Assembly: GCA_003212515.1 (NCBI GenBank)
Contig: QCPL01000003.1
Span: 1 to 64,000 of the forward strand
Direction of reading: 5' to 3'
DNA: 64,000 nucleotides
Source: Prochlorococcus sp. AG-436-M02
GTDB lineage: Bacteria > Cyanobacteriota > Cyanobacteriia > PCC-6307 > Cyanobiaceae
Each line of letters starts with the position of its first letter. The first letter of the stretch is position 1. Shown here in pieces: positions 37,918 through 47,729 of this stretch. Made by a program: the position numbers and the translations under genes. The notes beneath the pieces were generated by a model that saw only the letters and a program-made list of their open reading frames with translations, was not told the origin of the DNA and ran no database searches.

Positions 37918-38526
37918 TTAATCAGTTATTAAAACTGAGGAAGTGATATTTGATGATGGTAAGTCAACAATTTTTAAAGGTGGTGAATTATCCTTAGGGG
38001 CTTCAGGAGGGGGACTATTTTTAGCTTCTTCTTCTTTTGCACAGGCCTCTAATGCCTCTCTTAATAATGAATCAAATGTTGCACCAGGTAATCGATGACG
38101 AGCAACTTCAAGAAATGTTCTAGGTAAAGACTCTGTTGCTGCATCTTTTAAAGCAGGATTATTTCTTCTATGCTCTTGCTCACCTTCTATTGCTCGAATA
38201 AACCTCAAAGTCACCTCATGCTTGGTAGAGGCTTTGATTAAAGTGTCATTATCCTTATTAGTAGTATCACCCTCTAAATCTGTAATTCTTCTTTCGAGGC
38301 TAGTTAGCACCTCTTCTGCTTCTTTAGAAATGTGAGACAATTGTCCATCTGAAAGATTTGGCAAATCTGCAACATAGACCTTGCCATGATCTCTAAGAGT
38401 AAGAAATGTTGGTCTAGGTCCTTGCCTACTATCCAACAAAGAGCCATTTCCCAAAGGTCTTTTAGGAGGTACTGGACCGGCCGAACTACGCCTTCGAGTT
38501 ACTCTTGGTTGATTTTCAGGTGACAT
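37918..38526 (-). CDS. conserved hypothetical protein with disordered ends
   Basis: About 202 residues from ATG 38524-38526 (MSPENQPRVTRRR). Another ATG lies four codons upstream. The first 50 residues are basic and Pro/Gly-rich. The middle (DHGKVYVADLPNLSDGQLSHISKEAEEVL) is followed by a helical, probably coiled-coil part, then EVARHRLPGATFDSLLREALEACAKEEE. The tail is acidic and Pro-rich. No transmembrane helix. I do not recognise the function. It is followed by the Cys-rich 51-residue gene. Confidence 0.7.
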   Translation of the reverse strand: MSPENQPRVTRRRSSAGPVPPKRPLGNGSLLDSRQGPRPTFLTLRDHGKVYVADLPNLSDGQLSHISKEAEEVLTSLERRITDLEGDTTNKDNDTLIKASTKHEVTLRFIRAIEGEQEHRRNNPALKDAATESLPRTFLEVARHRLPGATFDSLLREALEACAKEEEAKNSPPPEAPKDNSPPLKIVDLPSSNITSSVLITD

Positions 38527-38676
38527 TGAATAATTCAAAATCTAATTTCACAGCTTCCGAAATAATATTCGGCTTGCATCATGAGAATTTTAGTATCCAC
38601 CATCATTAACTTTAGGTCAAGTAGCATTCTTTATTTGACTAAGCAAATTTAAGTTATACAGAATTGAGAATTTCAT

Positions 38677-39714
38677 CTAAACAGGAAGTCCAATTATACT
38701 GGTCTGCAAATCTGCAGTTTCATCTTCAATCTGACCAATCTTCCAAGCATCGCACGAATTAGTATGACAAATATCTAAAACATTTCTAGAATCTTCTGCC
38801 GAAACAACAATACAAAATCCAATGCCAAGATTAAAGGTATTCCATAAATCAGTTTCAGGGATATCGCCTTCCTGCCTTAACCAATTGTAAATAAGAGGCT
38901 TTTCCCAAGAGCTTATATCAATAGAAGCCCTTAAACCATTAGGCAAACACCTTGGTAAATTCTCAGGTAATCCACCACCAGTTATATGAGCCATACCTTT
39001 AAGAGCTATTTTTTCATGAAGCAAAGCTTGCACTAAATTGACATATAACTTTGTTGGCTTTAGTAAAAAATCCAACAGCGGCGTTTTCTCACTACCAAAA
39101 CAAGTATCCATATCTACGTTTTTCAATTCAATGACCTTTCGAATCAAACTAAAACCATTGCTATGAATTCCACTGCTTTCAATTCCAATAATGTGATCTC
39201 CTGGTTTAATTCTCTTTCCATCAATAATATCTTTTTCATCAACTACAGCGACACAAAATCCTGCTAAGTCATATTGACCGTCAGTATAAAAGCCTGGCAT
39301 CTCGGCAGTTTCTCCTCCTAATAAAGAACAATGAGATTGCTTGCAACCATGTGCAATACCTTCAATGACTTCAGTTAAAGCGTCTGGTCCTAATTTTCCC
39401 GTAGCAATGTAATCAAGAAAAAAAAGTGGCTCTGCACCACTTGTAATTACATCATTCACACACATAGCCACTAAATCTATCCCTACTCCATAATGAGATT
39501 TATACTTTTGAGCTAATTCAAGTTTTGTGCCTACTCCATCGGTACCTGACACCAAAACTGGATTAGTTAAACCCTTTGGTAATCTCATAAATCCACCGAA
39601 ACCCCCTAGCTCACCAATAACTTCAGGTCGCGAAGTTGATTCCACCGACGACTTTATTCGTTCAACGAAGGCCCGGCCTGCTTCAACATTTACTCCGGAC
39701 GACTTGTAATCCAT
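38677..39714 (-). CDS. purM: phosphoribosylformylglycinamidine cyclo-ligase (AIR synthetase)
   Basis: PurM closes the imidazole ring in purine synthesis using ATP. The 345-residue product has [40 protein letters not shown] and [14 protein letters not shown], the family's nucleotide- and metal-binding blocks. Start ATG at 39714 ([13 protein letters not shown]). It diverges from panC-cmk, with about 140 bases between. No sign of a purine riboswitch. Confidence 0.97.
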   Translation of the reverse strand: MDYKSSGVNVEAGRAFVERIKSSVESTSRPEVIGELGGFGGFMRLPKGLTNPVLVSGTDGVGTKLELAQKYKSHYGVGIDLVAMCVNDVITSGAEPLFFLDYIATGKLGPDALTEVIEGIAHGCKQSHCSLLGGETAEMPGFYTDGQYDLAGFCVAVVDEKDIIDGKRIKPGDHIIGIESSGIHSNGFSLIRKVIELKNVDMDTCFGSEKTPLLDFLLKPTKLYVNLVQALLHEKIALKGMAHITGGGLPENLPRCLPNGLRASIDISSWEKPLIYNWLRQEGDIPETDLWNTFNLGIGFCIVVSAEDSRNVLDICHTNSCDAWKIGQIEDETADLQTSIIGLPV

Positions 39715-39853
39715 GGTTTTAATAAATTATGCTTTTGCTTACATCTCTGATATTGATTTGTAATCAAAGATTCAGCCAGTATCTAAAAAATACTATTTTT
39801 CAATCAAAACAGATTATCAGGGAAAAACTTTAAATGCCTGGTTTTTATTCATT

Positions 39854-41404
39854 GTGAAATTCACTATCTTGAGAACCAAGTCCGATTTAGAACATTGGAG
39901 TAATCAAGGCCAAGGACAAGAACTTCATTTTGTCCCAACTATGGGCTGCCTGCACCAAGGTCATAAGGAACTGATCAAAGCAGCGAAAAATTTTTCTGAA
40001 GAACAACCTTCAAAAGTATTAGTTAGTATTTTTGTAAACCCATTGCAATTTGGTGAAGGGGAAGATTTCAAAAAATATCCTAGAAATTTAGAAAAAGATT
40101 GTCAAACAGCTTTAGAAGCAGGCGCAAATGCAATTTGGGCACCTTCTTTAGAAACTATTTTCCCTAACGGACAAGAAAATTATTTCACAATTCAAGCTCC
40201 TTATGCACTAAAGCAATCTTTATGTGGAGCAAATCGAAGAAACCACTTCGATGGAGTCGCAACTATAGTCCTAAGATTATTAAACTTAGTTAATCCAAGT
40301 CATCTTTTTTTAGGAGAAAAAGACTGGCAGCAATTAGTAATTATAAAACAATTAATTCAAGAACTTGGACTAAAGGTTGAAGTAAAATCAATCGCTACTG
40401 TAAGAGACAAAGATGGTCTTGCATATAGCTCAAGGAATGAATATTTAACAATTGAAGAAAGAGCAAAAATCATAACTCTTTCAAAACTTCTCTTGCAAGA
40501 ATCTAGTCAGTTTCAATCAGATAAAACCATTGATTTAAATAAGTTGCGCTCAGCTTTAGAAAATAATGGTCTAAGAGTTGAATATTTAGAAACAGTAGAT
40601 TACAAAAGCTTAGCTCCGGTTAATTATTATGAAAGCAAGCTTTGCTTACTTGCTGCAGCTGTTCACTGCGGGAAAACACGCCTTATAGACCACATCTTTT
40701 TAATGAATCGAAAGCCAATCATAGCTATTGATGGACCCGCTGGTGCAGGTAAAAGCACTGTCACCAAAAGGTTCGCCAAACAACTAGGACTAATTTACTT
40801 AGATACAGGAGCAATGTATCGTGCTGTGACATGGTTCTTACAAGAACAGAAAATCGATGCAGATAATGAAAAAGAACTAATTAAAGCTTTAACCAATTTA
40901 AAGATTGATATAAATTTGAAAGACTCAGGAATTCAGCAAGTCCTGCTAAATGGAAAAGATATCAGTAAAGAAATTCGCTCCCCCAGAGTTACTCAGGAAG
41001 TGTCGAGAATTGCCTCAAAGGCTACAGTTAGACAAAAGCTTACGGCACAACAAAAATTAATAGGATTAAAGGGTGGAATAGTTGCAGAAGGAAGAGATAT
41101 AGGTTCAACTGTTTTTCCAGATGCAGAGATAAAAATCTTTCTTACCGCAAGCTCTAAAGAAAGAGCAAAAAGAAGAGCAAATGATTTAGCAAATCAAGGC
41201 TTCAGAGTTCCAAATCTAAAAGAACTTGAAAGTCAGATTCAAGAAAGGGATAAAATGGATAGTGCTAGAGAAATTGCTCCTTTAAAAAAAGCAAAAGATG
41301 CAAAAGAAATAGTCACTGATGGTATGACTATCGAAGAAGTAATAGAAACTTTAACGAAAATATTTAGAGAAGAAATACCAGAAGAAGTCTGGCCTTCTAA
41401 TTAA
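39854..41404 (+). CDS. panC-cmk: bifunctional pantothenate synthetase / cytidylate kinase
   Basis: A cyanobacterial fusion of two essential enzymes. Residues 1 to about 280 are PanC (pantoate plus beta-alanine to pantothenate), with the TMGCLHQGHKEL HIGH-type motif at 29-40 and FLGEKDWQQL. From about residue 290 it is cytidylate kinase, with P-loop GPAGAGKST, DTGAMYRAVTWF and GRDIGSTVFPDA. The start is GTG at 39854. The C-terminus overlaps the convergent phosphatase gene by eight bases. Confidence 0.96.
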   Translation: MKFTILRTKSDLEHWSNQGQGQELHFVPTMGCLHQGHKELIKAAKNFSEEQPSKVLVSIFVNPLQFGEGEDFKKYPRNLEKDCQTALEAGANAIWAPSLETIFPNGQENYFTIQAPYALKQSLCGANRRNHFDGVATIVLRLLNLVNPSHLFLGEKDWQQLVIIKQLIQELGLKVEVKSIATVRDKDGLAYSSRNEYLTIEERAKIITLSKLLLQESSQFQSDKTIDLNKLRSALENNGLRVEYLETVDYKSLAPVNYYESKLCLLAAAVHCGKTRLIDHIFLMNRKPIIAIDGPAGAGKSTVTKRFAKQLGLIYLDTGAMYRAVTWFLQEQKIDADNEKELIKALTNLKIDINLKDSGIQQVLLNGKDISKEIRSPRVTQEVSRIASKATVRQKLTAQQKLIGLKGGIVAEGRDIGSTVFPDAEIKIFLTASSKERAKRRANDLANQGFRVPNLKELESQIQERDKMDSAREIAPLKKAKDAKEIVTDGMTIEEVIETLTKIFREEIPEEVWPSN

Positions 41405-41873
41405 ATCTAATATGTTTGATTAATCCTTCAATGGCATCCTCAAGAAGATCCAATACTTTATCAAAACCCTTATCTCCGCCATAGTATGGATCAGGCACCT
41501 CAATTAGATCAGAATGAATTGCATATTCAAGCAAAGGCTTAATCTCTGCTTTAAAAGTCGTATCTAACTCTTTAGAGAGAGTTTTAACATTCTTCAAATT
41601 AGTGTTATCCATAGTCAAAATTAGGTCAAAATTATTGAAATCATCAAATGAAATTTTTCTTGCTTTACTTTTAATATCAATTCCTCTATTGGATGCAGCA
41701 TCTATCATCCGAGAGTCTGCCAGACTCCCCACATGCCAGCCTCCCGTTCCAGCAGAGTCAACATAAAATTCATCAATGATTTTTAATTGCTCAAGTTTAT
41801 GTAAGAAAATTGCTTCAGCCGCAGGAGATCGACAAATATTTCCTAAACAAACAAATAAGATTCTTCGTTTCAT
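41397..41873 (-). CDS. low-molecular-weight protein-tyrosine phosphatase
   Basis: A 158-residue enzyme with the complete P-loop VCLGNICRSPAAE at the N-terminus (nucleophile Cys9, Arg15) and the general-acid DPYYGG motif near residue 128. Both are diagnostic of the low-Mr PTP family. It may dephosphorylate proteins or sugar-phosphate polymers. No tyrosine kinase gene is next to it. It is read leftward, converging on panC-cmk. Confidence 0.93.
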   Translation of the reverse strand: MKRRILFVCLGNICRSPAAEAIFLHKLEQLKIIDEFYVDSAGTGGWHVGSLADSRMIDAASNRGIDIKSKARKISFDDFNNFDLILTMDNTNLKNVKTLSKELDTTFKAEIKPLLEYAIHSDLIEVPDPYYGGDKGFDKVLDLLEDAIEGLIKHIRFN

Positions 41874-41940
41874 GATTTATAAAAACTAAAGTAAGGTAAT
41901 TAAAATTATCTCATTTCAAGGAATCACAATTTAAGTAAAA

Positions 41941-42726
41941 TTAATCTATATTAAAAAGAACTTTATGAATATACTCCTCTGCCCAATCCTTTCCATAAAA
42001 ACGAGTAAGCATTCCTCTTGCTGGATCTTTTTCTGATCTATAAGTAAAATAAGATTTCTGACCAGCCAAAAGTTTTAACGAAAACTCTCTAGAAACTCTA
42101 TCTGCATTAGAAATCAATTGAAGATATAATGAAAGATATTCTTTAAATGCAGGCCTAATAGATTCATTAATAATAGAAATACTCGAATTACCTAAGGGTA
42201 ATCTTGTCCACAAAAATCCAGGAGAGAAATAAGACTTAGCTTCAGGAGGAATATCACCTCCATCAGGAAGTAAAGATTGCCATCTATGATGAATAGGAAT
42301 TAACTTTTCCCAAACATCTTCGGTATGAAATGGATCACTTTTCAAGACTGGTTGCAAGTCTAAAGCAAGCAAGTGTCCATTAGGTAATGTGACAAAATCA
42401 GCTCCAAAAAAAGGCAGATTATAGTCTGAACAAGGTTTAATTACTAAGTTAAAAACTGAGAGAGATCCTGAGCCCTGAATACAAGCTGCACGAATCTGTT
42501 GAATCTTTTTAAATTTACATGCCCAAGTTGAAGTAGTTACTTCAATGGGTTTTCTTGAAGATCCAGTAATAACACTTTTATATAAATAATCAACAGGTAT
42601 TGGGTAGTTTTCCAGATTAAATGTAGATAACAAATCAATCATATCATTGAAAATTGGCTGCCAGAACCATTCTTGTAAATTTAAAGGAGATAAGCTATTT
42701 AGACGTATTTGCTTCACTATTGACAT
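41941..42726 (-). CDS. pebB: phycoerythrobilin:ferredoxin oxidoreductase
   Basis: PebB reduces 15,16-dihydrobiliverdin to phycoerythrobilin. The 261-residue product belongs to the ferredoxin-dependent bilin reductase family: FFGADFVTLPNGHLLALDLQPV contains the conserved active-site Asp region, and ARGMLTRFYGKDWAEEYIHKVLF matches the family's C-terminus. The ATG overlaps the end of pebA by ten bases (GAGGATG), which suggests coupled synthesis. It forms the ho1-pebA-pebB pathway with the next two genes. Confidence 0.93.
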   Translation of the reverse strand: MSIVKQIRLNSLSPLNLQEWFWQPIFNDMIDLLSTFNLENYPIPVDYLYKSVITGSSRKPIEVTTSTWACKFKKIQQIRAACIQGSGSLSVFNLVIKPCSDYNLPFFGADFVTLPNGHLLALDLQPVLKSDPFHTEDVWEKLIPIHHRWQSLLPDGGDIPPEAKSYFSPGFLWTRLPLGNSSISIINESIRPAFKEYLSLYLQLISNADRVSREFSLKLLAGQKSYFTYRSEKDPARGMLTRFYGKDWAEEYIHKVLFNID

Positions 42727-43430
42727 CCTCTAAAGGACTTTGGAAATAGGAATTGATGCAAAAAATCATCAGCCCATTGTGTTCCAAAATAGCTCTTAAA
42801 TAAACCATGAGCAGGGTCAACTTCAGCATTATATAAATCATATTCAAACTGAAAATCTTTCACTTGCTTAGTAGATAAACTCTTATAATCTCGGTCAGGG
42901 AGTTTTTGAATTAACCAATATTTATCCAAAAAATTTAAAAAAACTTCCTTTAATGAATACTTTAAATTATAAGCATCACCAACATAAAAAAGAACCCATG
43001 GTGAAAAATATTTTTTTGAATCATATAAATTCATTTCTTTTTTAGTGTTAAAATCGGAATAATGTTTCTTTAAAGTCTTTAGTCCTGAAAAATATCTCTC
43101 AAAATAATAATCATTCTGTATAAGAGGCTGAAAATCAAGTACTGCTACAAGTTTTTTCTTTGTACCAAACCACAAAAAATCAATTCCAAAAATTGGTTGA
43201 TCATTAGAATAATTAGGATAAGCAACAGAATTAAGAACTTGAAGTTTTTCTCCAACATCCATTCGTGTTATTCTCCAACGTCTAAAGCCAGGTACATCCC
43301 ATACAAAACTTCTTATAACAGCATCTTTTTTTCTAGAAAAGTACTCTTTAAATTTGCTCTCCAATGGAACCTTAGATCCACCATGAGAAATTATGCTAGT
43401 AGTTAATTCTTCAAAAATTTGATTAAACAT
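42717..43430 (-). CDS. pebA: 15,16-dihydrobiliverdin:ferredoxin oxidoreductase
   Basis: PebA reduces biliverdin IXa to 15,16-dihydrobiliverdin and hands it to PebB. I start at ATG 43428-43430 (MFNQIFEEL), giving 237 residues. A TTG three codons upstream is less likely. Family blocks VPGFRRWRITRMDVGEKLQVLNSVAYP, FGIDFLWFGTKKKLVAVLDFQPL and DPAHGLFKSYFGTQWADDFLHQFLFP are clear. In Prochlorococcus the bilin serves a minor phycoerythrin or possibly signalling. Confidence 0.95.
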   Translation of the reverse strand: MFNQIFEELTTSIISHGGSKVPLESKFKEYFSRKKDAVIRSFVWDVPGFRRWRITRMDVGEKLQVLNSVAYPNYSNDQPIFGIDFLWFGTKKKLVAVLDFQPLIQNDYYFERYFSGLKTLKKHYSDFNTKKEMNLYDSKKYFSPWVLFYVGDAYNLKYSLKEVFLNFLDKYWLIQKLPDRDYKSLSTKQVKDFQFEYDLYNAEVDPAHGLFKSYFGTQWADDFLHQFLFPKSFRGCQ

Positions 43431-43537
43431 ATCTATCAATTTCTATAGAGAGTTTGAAGTTTAGTAAAACTAACAATAGTAATATACAATTTTATCAAGA
43501 GGTGCGAAAAAGCATAATAGAAAAATATTTATAATGA

Positions 43538-44251
43538 TCAAGGACTTTCTGTACTTCCAATACGAGCCTTTCTAGATAAAAAGGAAAATAATAGTTTACC
43601 AATTACTGCGATCAGATTGCCTTCAAGTTCTTTAAACATATCCATATTATATTTAAACGCTAAATTAGCTTCATCTATAATCAAGTTAGCCATTTCTTGA
43701 TCTATTGGCAATGAATTAAGTATTTTAGTATATTTTAATTTAAACTCTTTCTGATCTTTAATCTGATCAAAATCATAGAATTTTAATCCTTTATCACCGG
43801 ATATATTCATTGCTTTTTTAGCAATTCTTCTGAGAATTTGTCCACCTGAAAGATCTCCTATATATCTTGTGTAATGATGGCCTATTAATAGCTCAGGTTG
43901 TGTATTAGCAATTTCCTTAATTCTATCTTGATAAGCTTTTGCAGAAGAAGAAACAGATAGCAACTCTTTCCAATTTTCTCCAAAATAGAAAGTTAAGTCC
44001 TCTTCAAGAGATTCACATCGATTAAGTTCCTGAAAATCAATTAAAGAAACAACAGGATGTTGATCTTTAATTAGTCTTGAAATCTCATCTTCCATTGCAA
44101 CGTAAATAAAATACAAGTCTGAAATCAATTTCCTATAAGTTGATTTATCAACAACACCTTTTAAAAAGCAACTCACAAAGCCTGTGTTTTCAGCCATTGT
44201 ATGGGACTTCTTAGTCCCATCTCTAAGTTGTGTTGCAAGAGCTACTGGCAT
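43538..44251 (-). CDS. ho1: heme oxygenase (biliverdin-producing)
   Basis: Heme oxygenase opens heme to biliverdin with ferredoxin as reductant, the substrate source for PebA. The 237-residue protein has the proximal heme ligand His17 in KKSHTMAEN and the distal-helix motif YTRYIGDLSGGQILRRIAKKA. Both are typical of bacterial and plastid HO-1. It precedes pebA by about 107 bases on the same strand. A TTG at the far C-terminus encodes no extra domain. Confidence 0.95.
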   Translation of the reverse strand: MPVALATQLRDGTKKSHTMAENTGFVSCFLKGVVDKSTYRKLISDLYFIYVAMEDEISRLIKDQHPVVSLIDFQELNRCESLEEDLTFYFGENWKELLSVSSSAKAYQDRIKEIANTQPELLIGHHYTRYIGDLSGGQILRRIAKKAMNISGDKGLKFYDFDQIKDQKEFKLKYTKILNSLPIDQEMANLIIDEANLAFKYNMDMFKELEGNLIAVIGKLLFSFLSRKARIGSTESP

Positions 44252-44340
44252 TGGAAAACTTTCAAAAAGCTTTGGATTAAAAGAACATATCCACTCTAAT
44301 AAGCTTTTTGAAGAAAAAGAAGAAGTTCAAAAACTTGAAC

Positions 44341-44865
44341 TCAATCTGAAGGAAATAGAGCAAATAAGTCGTAGCAAAGAGACCGCAACTGTTTGATTAC
44401 AGAAGGTTGAGGCAAATGTGAACCTGTGAAATTCCAATCACCTACTGTTGCAAGCCTCCATCTTTCTCCATGAAAGGTTACACCTCTCATAATGACACCT
44501 AATAAACGAGGAGACGTATCTGGCCGAACTTTGATCACTCTAAGCTGTATCAAAAGACTCCTACATTGAAGCCTGGGGCTCCAGCCTGGAAAATGAATTG
44601 CCAAATCCAGACTATCTTCTTCAAACCATAATCTTGTATTTGGATCTTCTCTCCATGGACTGAAAGTAATAGATGCAGCTGGAAAATAATTCTTTACAAG
44701 ACTTCCTGAAGAAGCCAGCACCTCTGCTAAGCCAAGACTTTCAACATGATCAGCAGCATTCAAAAAAATATCCTCCTCTCCCACTGAACATGCCATGCAA
44801 ATCAACTCTTTGCATATTTCGACAGAAAGTATTAAAGATGCGTTCTGAAATGCGCATTTATTCAA
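44341..44865 (-). CDS. conserved hypothetical protein
   Basis: A protein of up to 174 residues that I do not recognise. The likely conserved part starts near residue 24 (MACSVGEEDIFLNAADHVESLGL; ATG 44796). It is a compact mixed alpha/beta sequence with several Trp and Pro (TFSPWREDPNTRLWFEEDSLDLAIHFPGWSPRLQCRSLLIQLRV) and no membrane segment. The longer start would place it almost against the divergent icd. It may belong to a cyanobacteria-wide family of unknown function. Confidence 0.6.
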   Translation of the reverse strand: MNKCAFQNASLILSVEICKELICMACSVGEEDIFLNAADHVESLGLAEVLASSGSLVKNYFPAASITFSPWREDPNTRLWFEEDSLDLAIHFPGWSPRLQCRSLLIQLRVIKVRPDTSPRLLGVIMRGVTFHGERWRLATVGDWNFTGSHLPQPSVIKQLRSLCYDLFALFPSD

Positions 44866-44923
44866 AGAATTGCCAAAAAGTCATATTCTTTTGAAAGACC
44901 AACTAGAGAAAATTCAAATTTCA

Positions 44924-46348
44924 ATGGCTAATTTTGAAAAGCTCTGCTCCCCAAAAAAAGGAGAAAAAATTGAGTTTAAAAATGGATTACCCGTAGTCCC
45001 TCCAAATCCTATAATCCCTTATATAAGAGGAGATGGGACAGGAGTAGATATTTGGCCAGCTACACAAAAAGTAATTGACAGCGCTGTCAAAAAAGCCTAT
45101 GGAAGTTCAAGAAAAATAGAATGGTTCAAAATCTTCGCAGGTGATGAAGCTTGCGATGTTTATGGAACTTATCAATATCTTCCTCAGGACACCATAGAAG
45201 CAATTAGAGAATATGGTGTTGCAATCAAAGGGCCATTAACTACACCAGTTGGAGGAGGCATCAGATCTTTAAATGTAGCATTAAGGCAAATCTTCGACTT
45301 GTATAGCTGCGTAAGACCATGTCGTTATTACAAAGGGACGCCTAGCCCGCACAAACATCCTGAAGATTTAGATGTGATTGTTTATCGCGAGAATACTGAA
45401 GATATTTATATTGGTATCGAATGGGCGTCAGATGATCCAATTGGTAAAAATCTAATTGATCATTTAAATAATAAAGTAATCCCTTGTAGTGAATTAATTA
45501 AGAATAGGAAAATACCTCAAGAGTCTGGCATTGGAATTAAGCCTGTCAGTAAGCATGGAAGTCAAAGACATATTCGAAAAGCAATTCAACATGCACTAAA
45601 GCTTGATGGAAAAAAAAGGCATGTAACTCTGGTACATAAAGGAAATATTATGAAATTTACAGAAGGTTCTTTCCGAGACTGGGGGTATGAATTAGCAACT
45701 ACTGAATTCCGTGACTTTTGTATCACCGAAAGAGAAAGCTGGATCATCTCAAATCTTGAAAAAGATCCAGAATTAAGCATAGAAGATAATGCAAAAAAAA
45801 TAGAACCTGGATTTTTATCATTAACACAAGAAAAAAAAGATGATATCTGCAATGAAGTTCAATCGGTTATCAAAGACATTAATAATTCACATGGAAATGG
45901 AAAATGGAGAGACATGGTATTAGTAGATGACCGCATAGCAGATAGTATTTTTCAACAAATTCAAACTAGACCTCATGACTATTCAATACTGGCAACACTA
46001 AATCTTAATGGAGACTATATCTCTGATGCTGCTGCTGCAATTGTTGGAGGATTAGGAATGGCACCAGGAGCAAATATTGGCGATCAAGCCGCCATATTTG
46101 AAGCAACTCATGGTACAGCCCCAAAACATGCAGGCCTAGACAAAATTAATCCAGGGTCAGTCATTCTTAGCGGAGTAATGATGCTGGAATTTTTAGGATG
46201 GGAAGAAGCTGCAAATTTAATTACAAAAGGCTTAAGCCAATCAATTTCTGATAAAAAAGTAACCTACGACCTTGCGAGACTTATGGAACCCCCAGAATCT
46301 CCATTGTTGTGTAGTGAATTTGCTGATTCTATTATTGCAAGATTTTAA
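44924..46348 (+). CDS. icd: NADP-dependent isocitrate dehydrogenase
   Basis: Icd makes 2-oxoglutarate, the carbon skeleton for ammonium assimilation in cyanobacteria. I start at ATG 44924-44926 (MANFEKLCSP), giving 474 residues. The open frame begins 18 codons earlier without similarity. IRGDGTGVDIWPATQ, the substrate-phosphate site TTPVGGGIRSLNVALRQ, LVHKGNIMKFTEG and NLNGDYISDAAAA are present. No GTAN8TAC NtcA box was seen in the 200 bases upstream. Confidence 0.96.
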   Translation: MANFEKLCSPKKGEKIEFKNGLPVVPPNPIIPYIRGDGTGVDIWPATQKVIDSAVKKAYGSSRKIEWFKIFAGDEACDVYGTYQYLPQDTIEAIREYGVAIKGPLTTPVGGGIRSLNVALRQIFDLYSCVRPCRYYKGTPSPHKHPEDLDVIVYRENTEDIYIGIEWASDDPIGKNLIDHLNNKVIPCSELIKNRKIPQESGIGIKPVSKHGSQRHIRKAIQHALKLDGKKRHVTLVHKGNIMKFTEGSFRDWGYELATTEFRDFCITERESWIISNLEKDPELSIEDNAKKIEPGFLSLTQEKKDDICNEVQSVIKDINNSHGNGKWRDMVLVDDRIADSIFQQIQTRPHDYSILATLNLNGDYISDAAAAIVGGLGMAPGANIGDQAAIFEATHGTAPKHAGLDKINPGSVILSGVMMLEFLGWEEAANLITKGLSQSISDKKVTYDLARLMEPPESPLLCSEFADSIIARF

Positions 46349-46363
46349 AAGTTTATTAGATAT

Positions 46364-47722
46364 TTAATTACAAGAAGACTGCATAATTTCGAATAATTTC
46401 AAAAGAGTTTCTTTATCACCAAGATTACCAGGAAAGGTAATTATGGGTAATTTGTCCTTATTTTTTTCTGAAGCACATACTACAGACACTCCTGGCAAGA
46501 CCTGTCCCTTAACTTCAACAGATTTCAATAGTAAACCTTCTGAGATTAAAATATGAGTAGTAATACCTCCTTTACTAATAATATAGCCTAATTTATTGGA
46601 AATACGATTTACTAAGCGGCCCATTAATTCTGCAAGAAAAACGCCAAAATGCATTCTTTTTTTTGAAGAAATGAAAGAAAGTTCGCCCCTACTAGTAAAT
46701 AGAACTGGTGTCTTATTTGAATTAATGATATCTAATAAATGTTGGGCCCATAGATTTTCTAAATCCAAGAGTAAAGAATCTTTTGGAACGCAATCAAAGA
46801 TTCTTGCAATCTTATTTACAGGTAATTCAACACCAACACATGTAATCTTTTCCAATAATAATTGTAATTGTTCATCTGCCAATTGTATATGGGATCCAAC
46901 AACTACAATGCCTGGTTTGAATAAACCATTTTGATCTCTAAGTCTTAATCTTGAAAAATCTTTAATATTATTATTCTCAGGGTAAATATTAGAGATAGAA
47001 TTAATAAGACTCGCAGCGGAGCGAAAAAGAAATCTCTTTCTATCAACTAATAATTTAATTGAAGCTATAAAAGTATTAAGATCTATAGACGACTCAGCAT
47101 CAACAACAACAGGTTGATTAGAAGACAGTTTCAACAAAAAATTTATTAATTTCTGCATGCCACTTTCATCAATACTAGCTTCTCTCAATTGATCAATATT
47201 AATCAAGGAAACATCTTCAGACTTTATTTTATAATTACTTTTCTCTTCTATCCAAGATGGCAAATGACTTGTAGAAAAACCAAAGATTTGATCCTTAGCA
47301 AAAATAGTTTTATGAACAGGAGTGCCATTTACGAGATGAACACCATTTACTGTGGTTCTACCGCCTTCAAAAAATGCTGGGACATGAAAAGTGGCATCAA
47401 AAGGACCTAGTTCTTCATTAATTACTTTTGGTTCTAGTAAAGAATGTCCTCTTAATGTTGAATCTCCTCTACTGATATAAAAGAATTTATCAAGTCCTAA
47501 TTCATTTTCCTGAATAACTTCCTTTAAAGTCCTGCAAATTTGTCTAAGTCTTTGCTCAGCAATTTCAGGAGATAACGATCTTGTGTTAGTTAACAAAAAA
47601 AGTAATGGTGAAGACTCATTAATTCCTTTAGTCAATATTTCTTTATCCCACTGAAAAAGTAATGGACATCCATAAACAGTTTGAGAACCTGTAGGGTCAT
47701 CATCAAAGACAACAATCTTCAT
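46364..47722 (-). CDS. DUF1537 four-carbon acid sugar kinase family protein
   Basis: Characterised DUF1537 proteins phosphorylate four-carbon acid sugars such as D-erythronate or D-threonate. The 452-residue product starts MKIVVFDDDPTGSQTV, the family's signature with its DDxTG loop. It has FYISRGDSTLRGHSL and a C-terminal nucleotide-binding domain with ISKGGITTHILIS and FPGNLGD. Only eight bases separate it from the upstream hydroxyacid oxidase gene, so they are surely co-transcribed. The true substrate is unknown. Confidence 0.82.
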   Translation of the reverse strand: MKIVVFDDDPTGSQTVYGCPLLFQWDKEILTKGINESSPLLFLLTNTRSLSPEIAEQRLRQICRTLKEVIQENELGLDKFFYISRGDSTLRGHSLLEPKVINEELGPFDATFHVPAFFEGGRTTVNGVHLVNGTPVHKTIFAKDQIFGFSTSHLPSWIEEKSNYKIKSEDVSLINIDQLREASIDESGMQKLINFLLKLSSNQPVVVDAESSIDLNTFIASIKLLVDRKRFLFRSAASLINSISNIYPENNNIKDFSRLRLRDQNGLFKPGIVVVGSHIQLADEQLQLLLEKITCVGVELPVNKIARIFDCVPKDSLLLDLENLWAQHLLDIINSNKTPVLFTSRGELSFISSKKRMHFGVFLAELMGRLVNRISNKLGYIISKGGITTHILISEGLLLKSVEVKGQVLPGVSVVCASEKNKDKLPIITFPGNLGDKETLLKLFEIMQSSCN

Positions 47723-47729
47723 TCAAAAG

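Noticed and set aside
44700-44923. NtcA binding site upstream of icd
   Set aside because: icd is NtcA-controlled in some cyanobacteria, but no GTA-N8-TAC was found in this interval.
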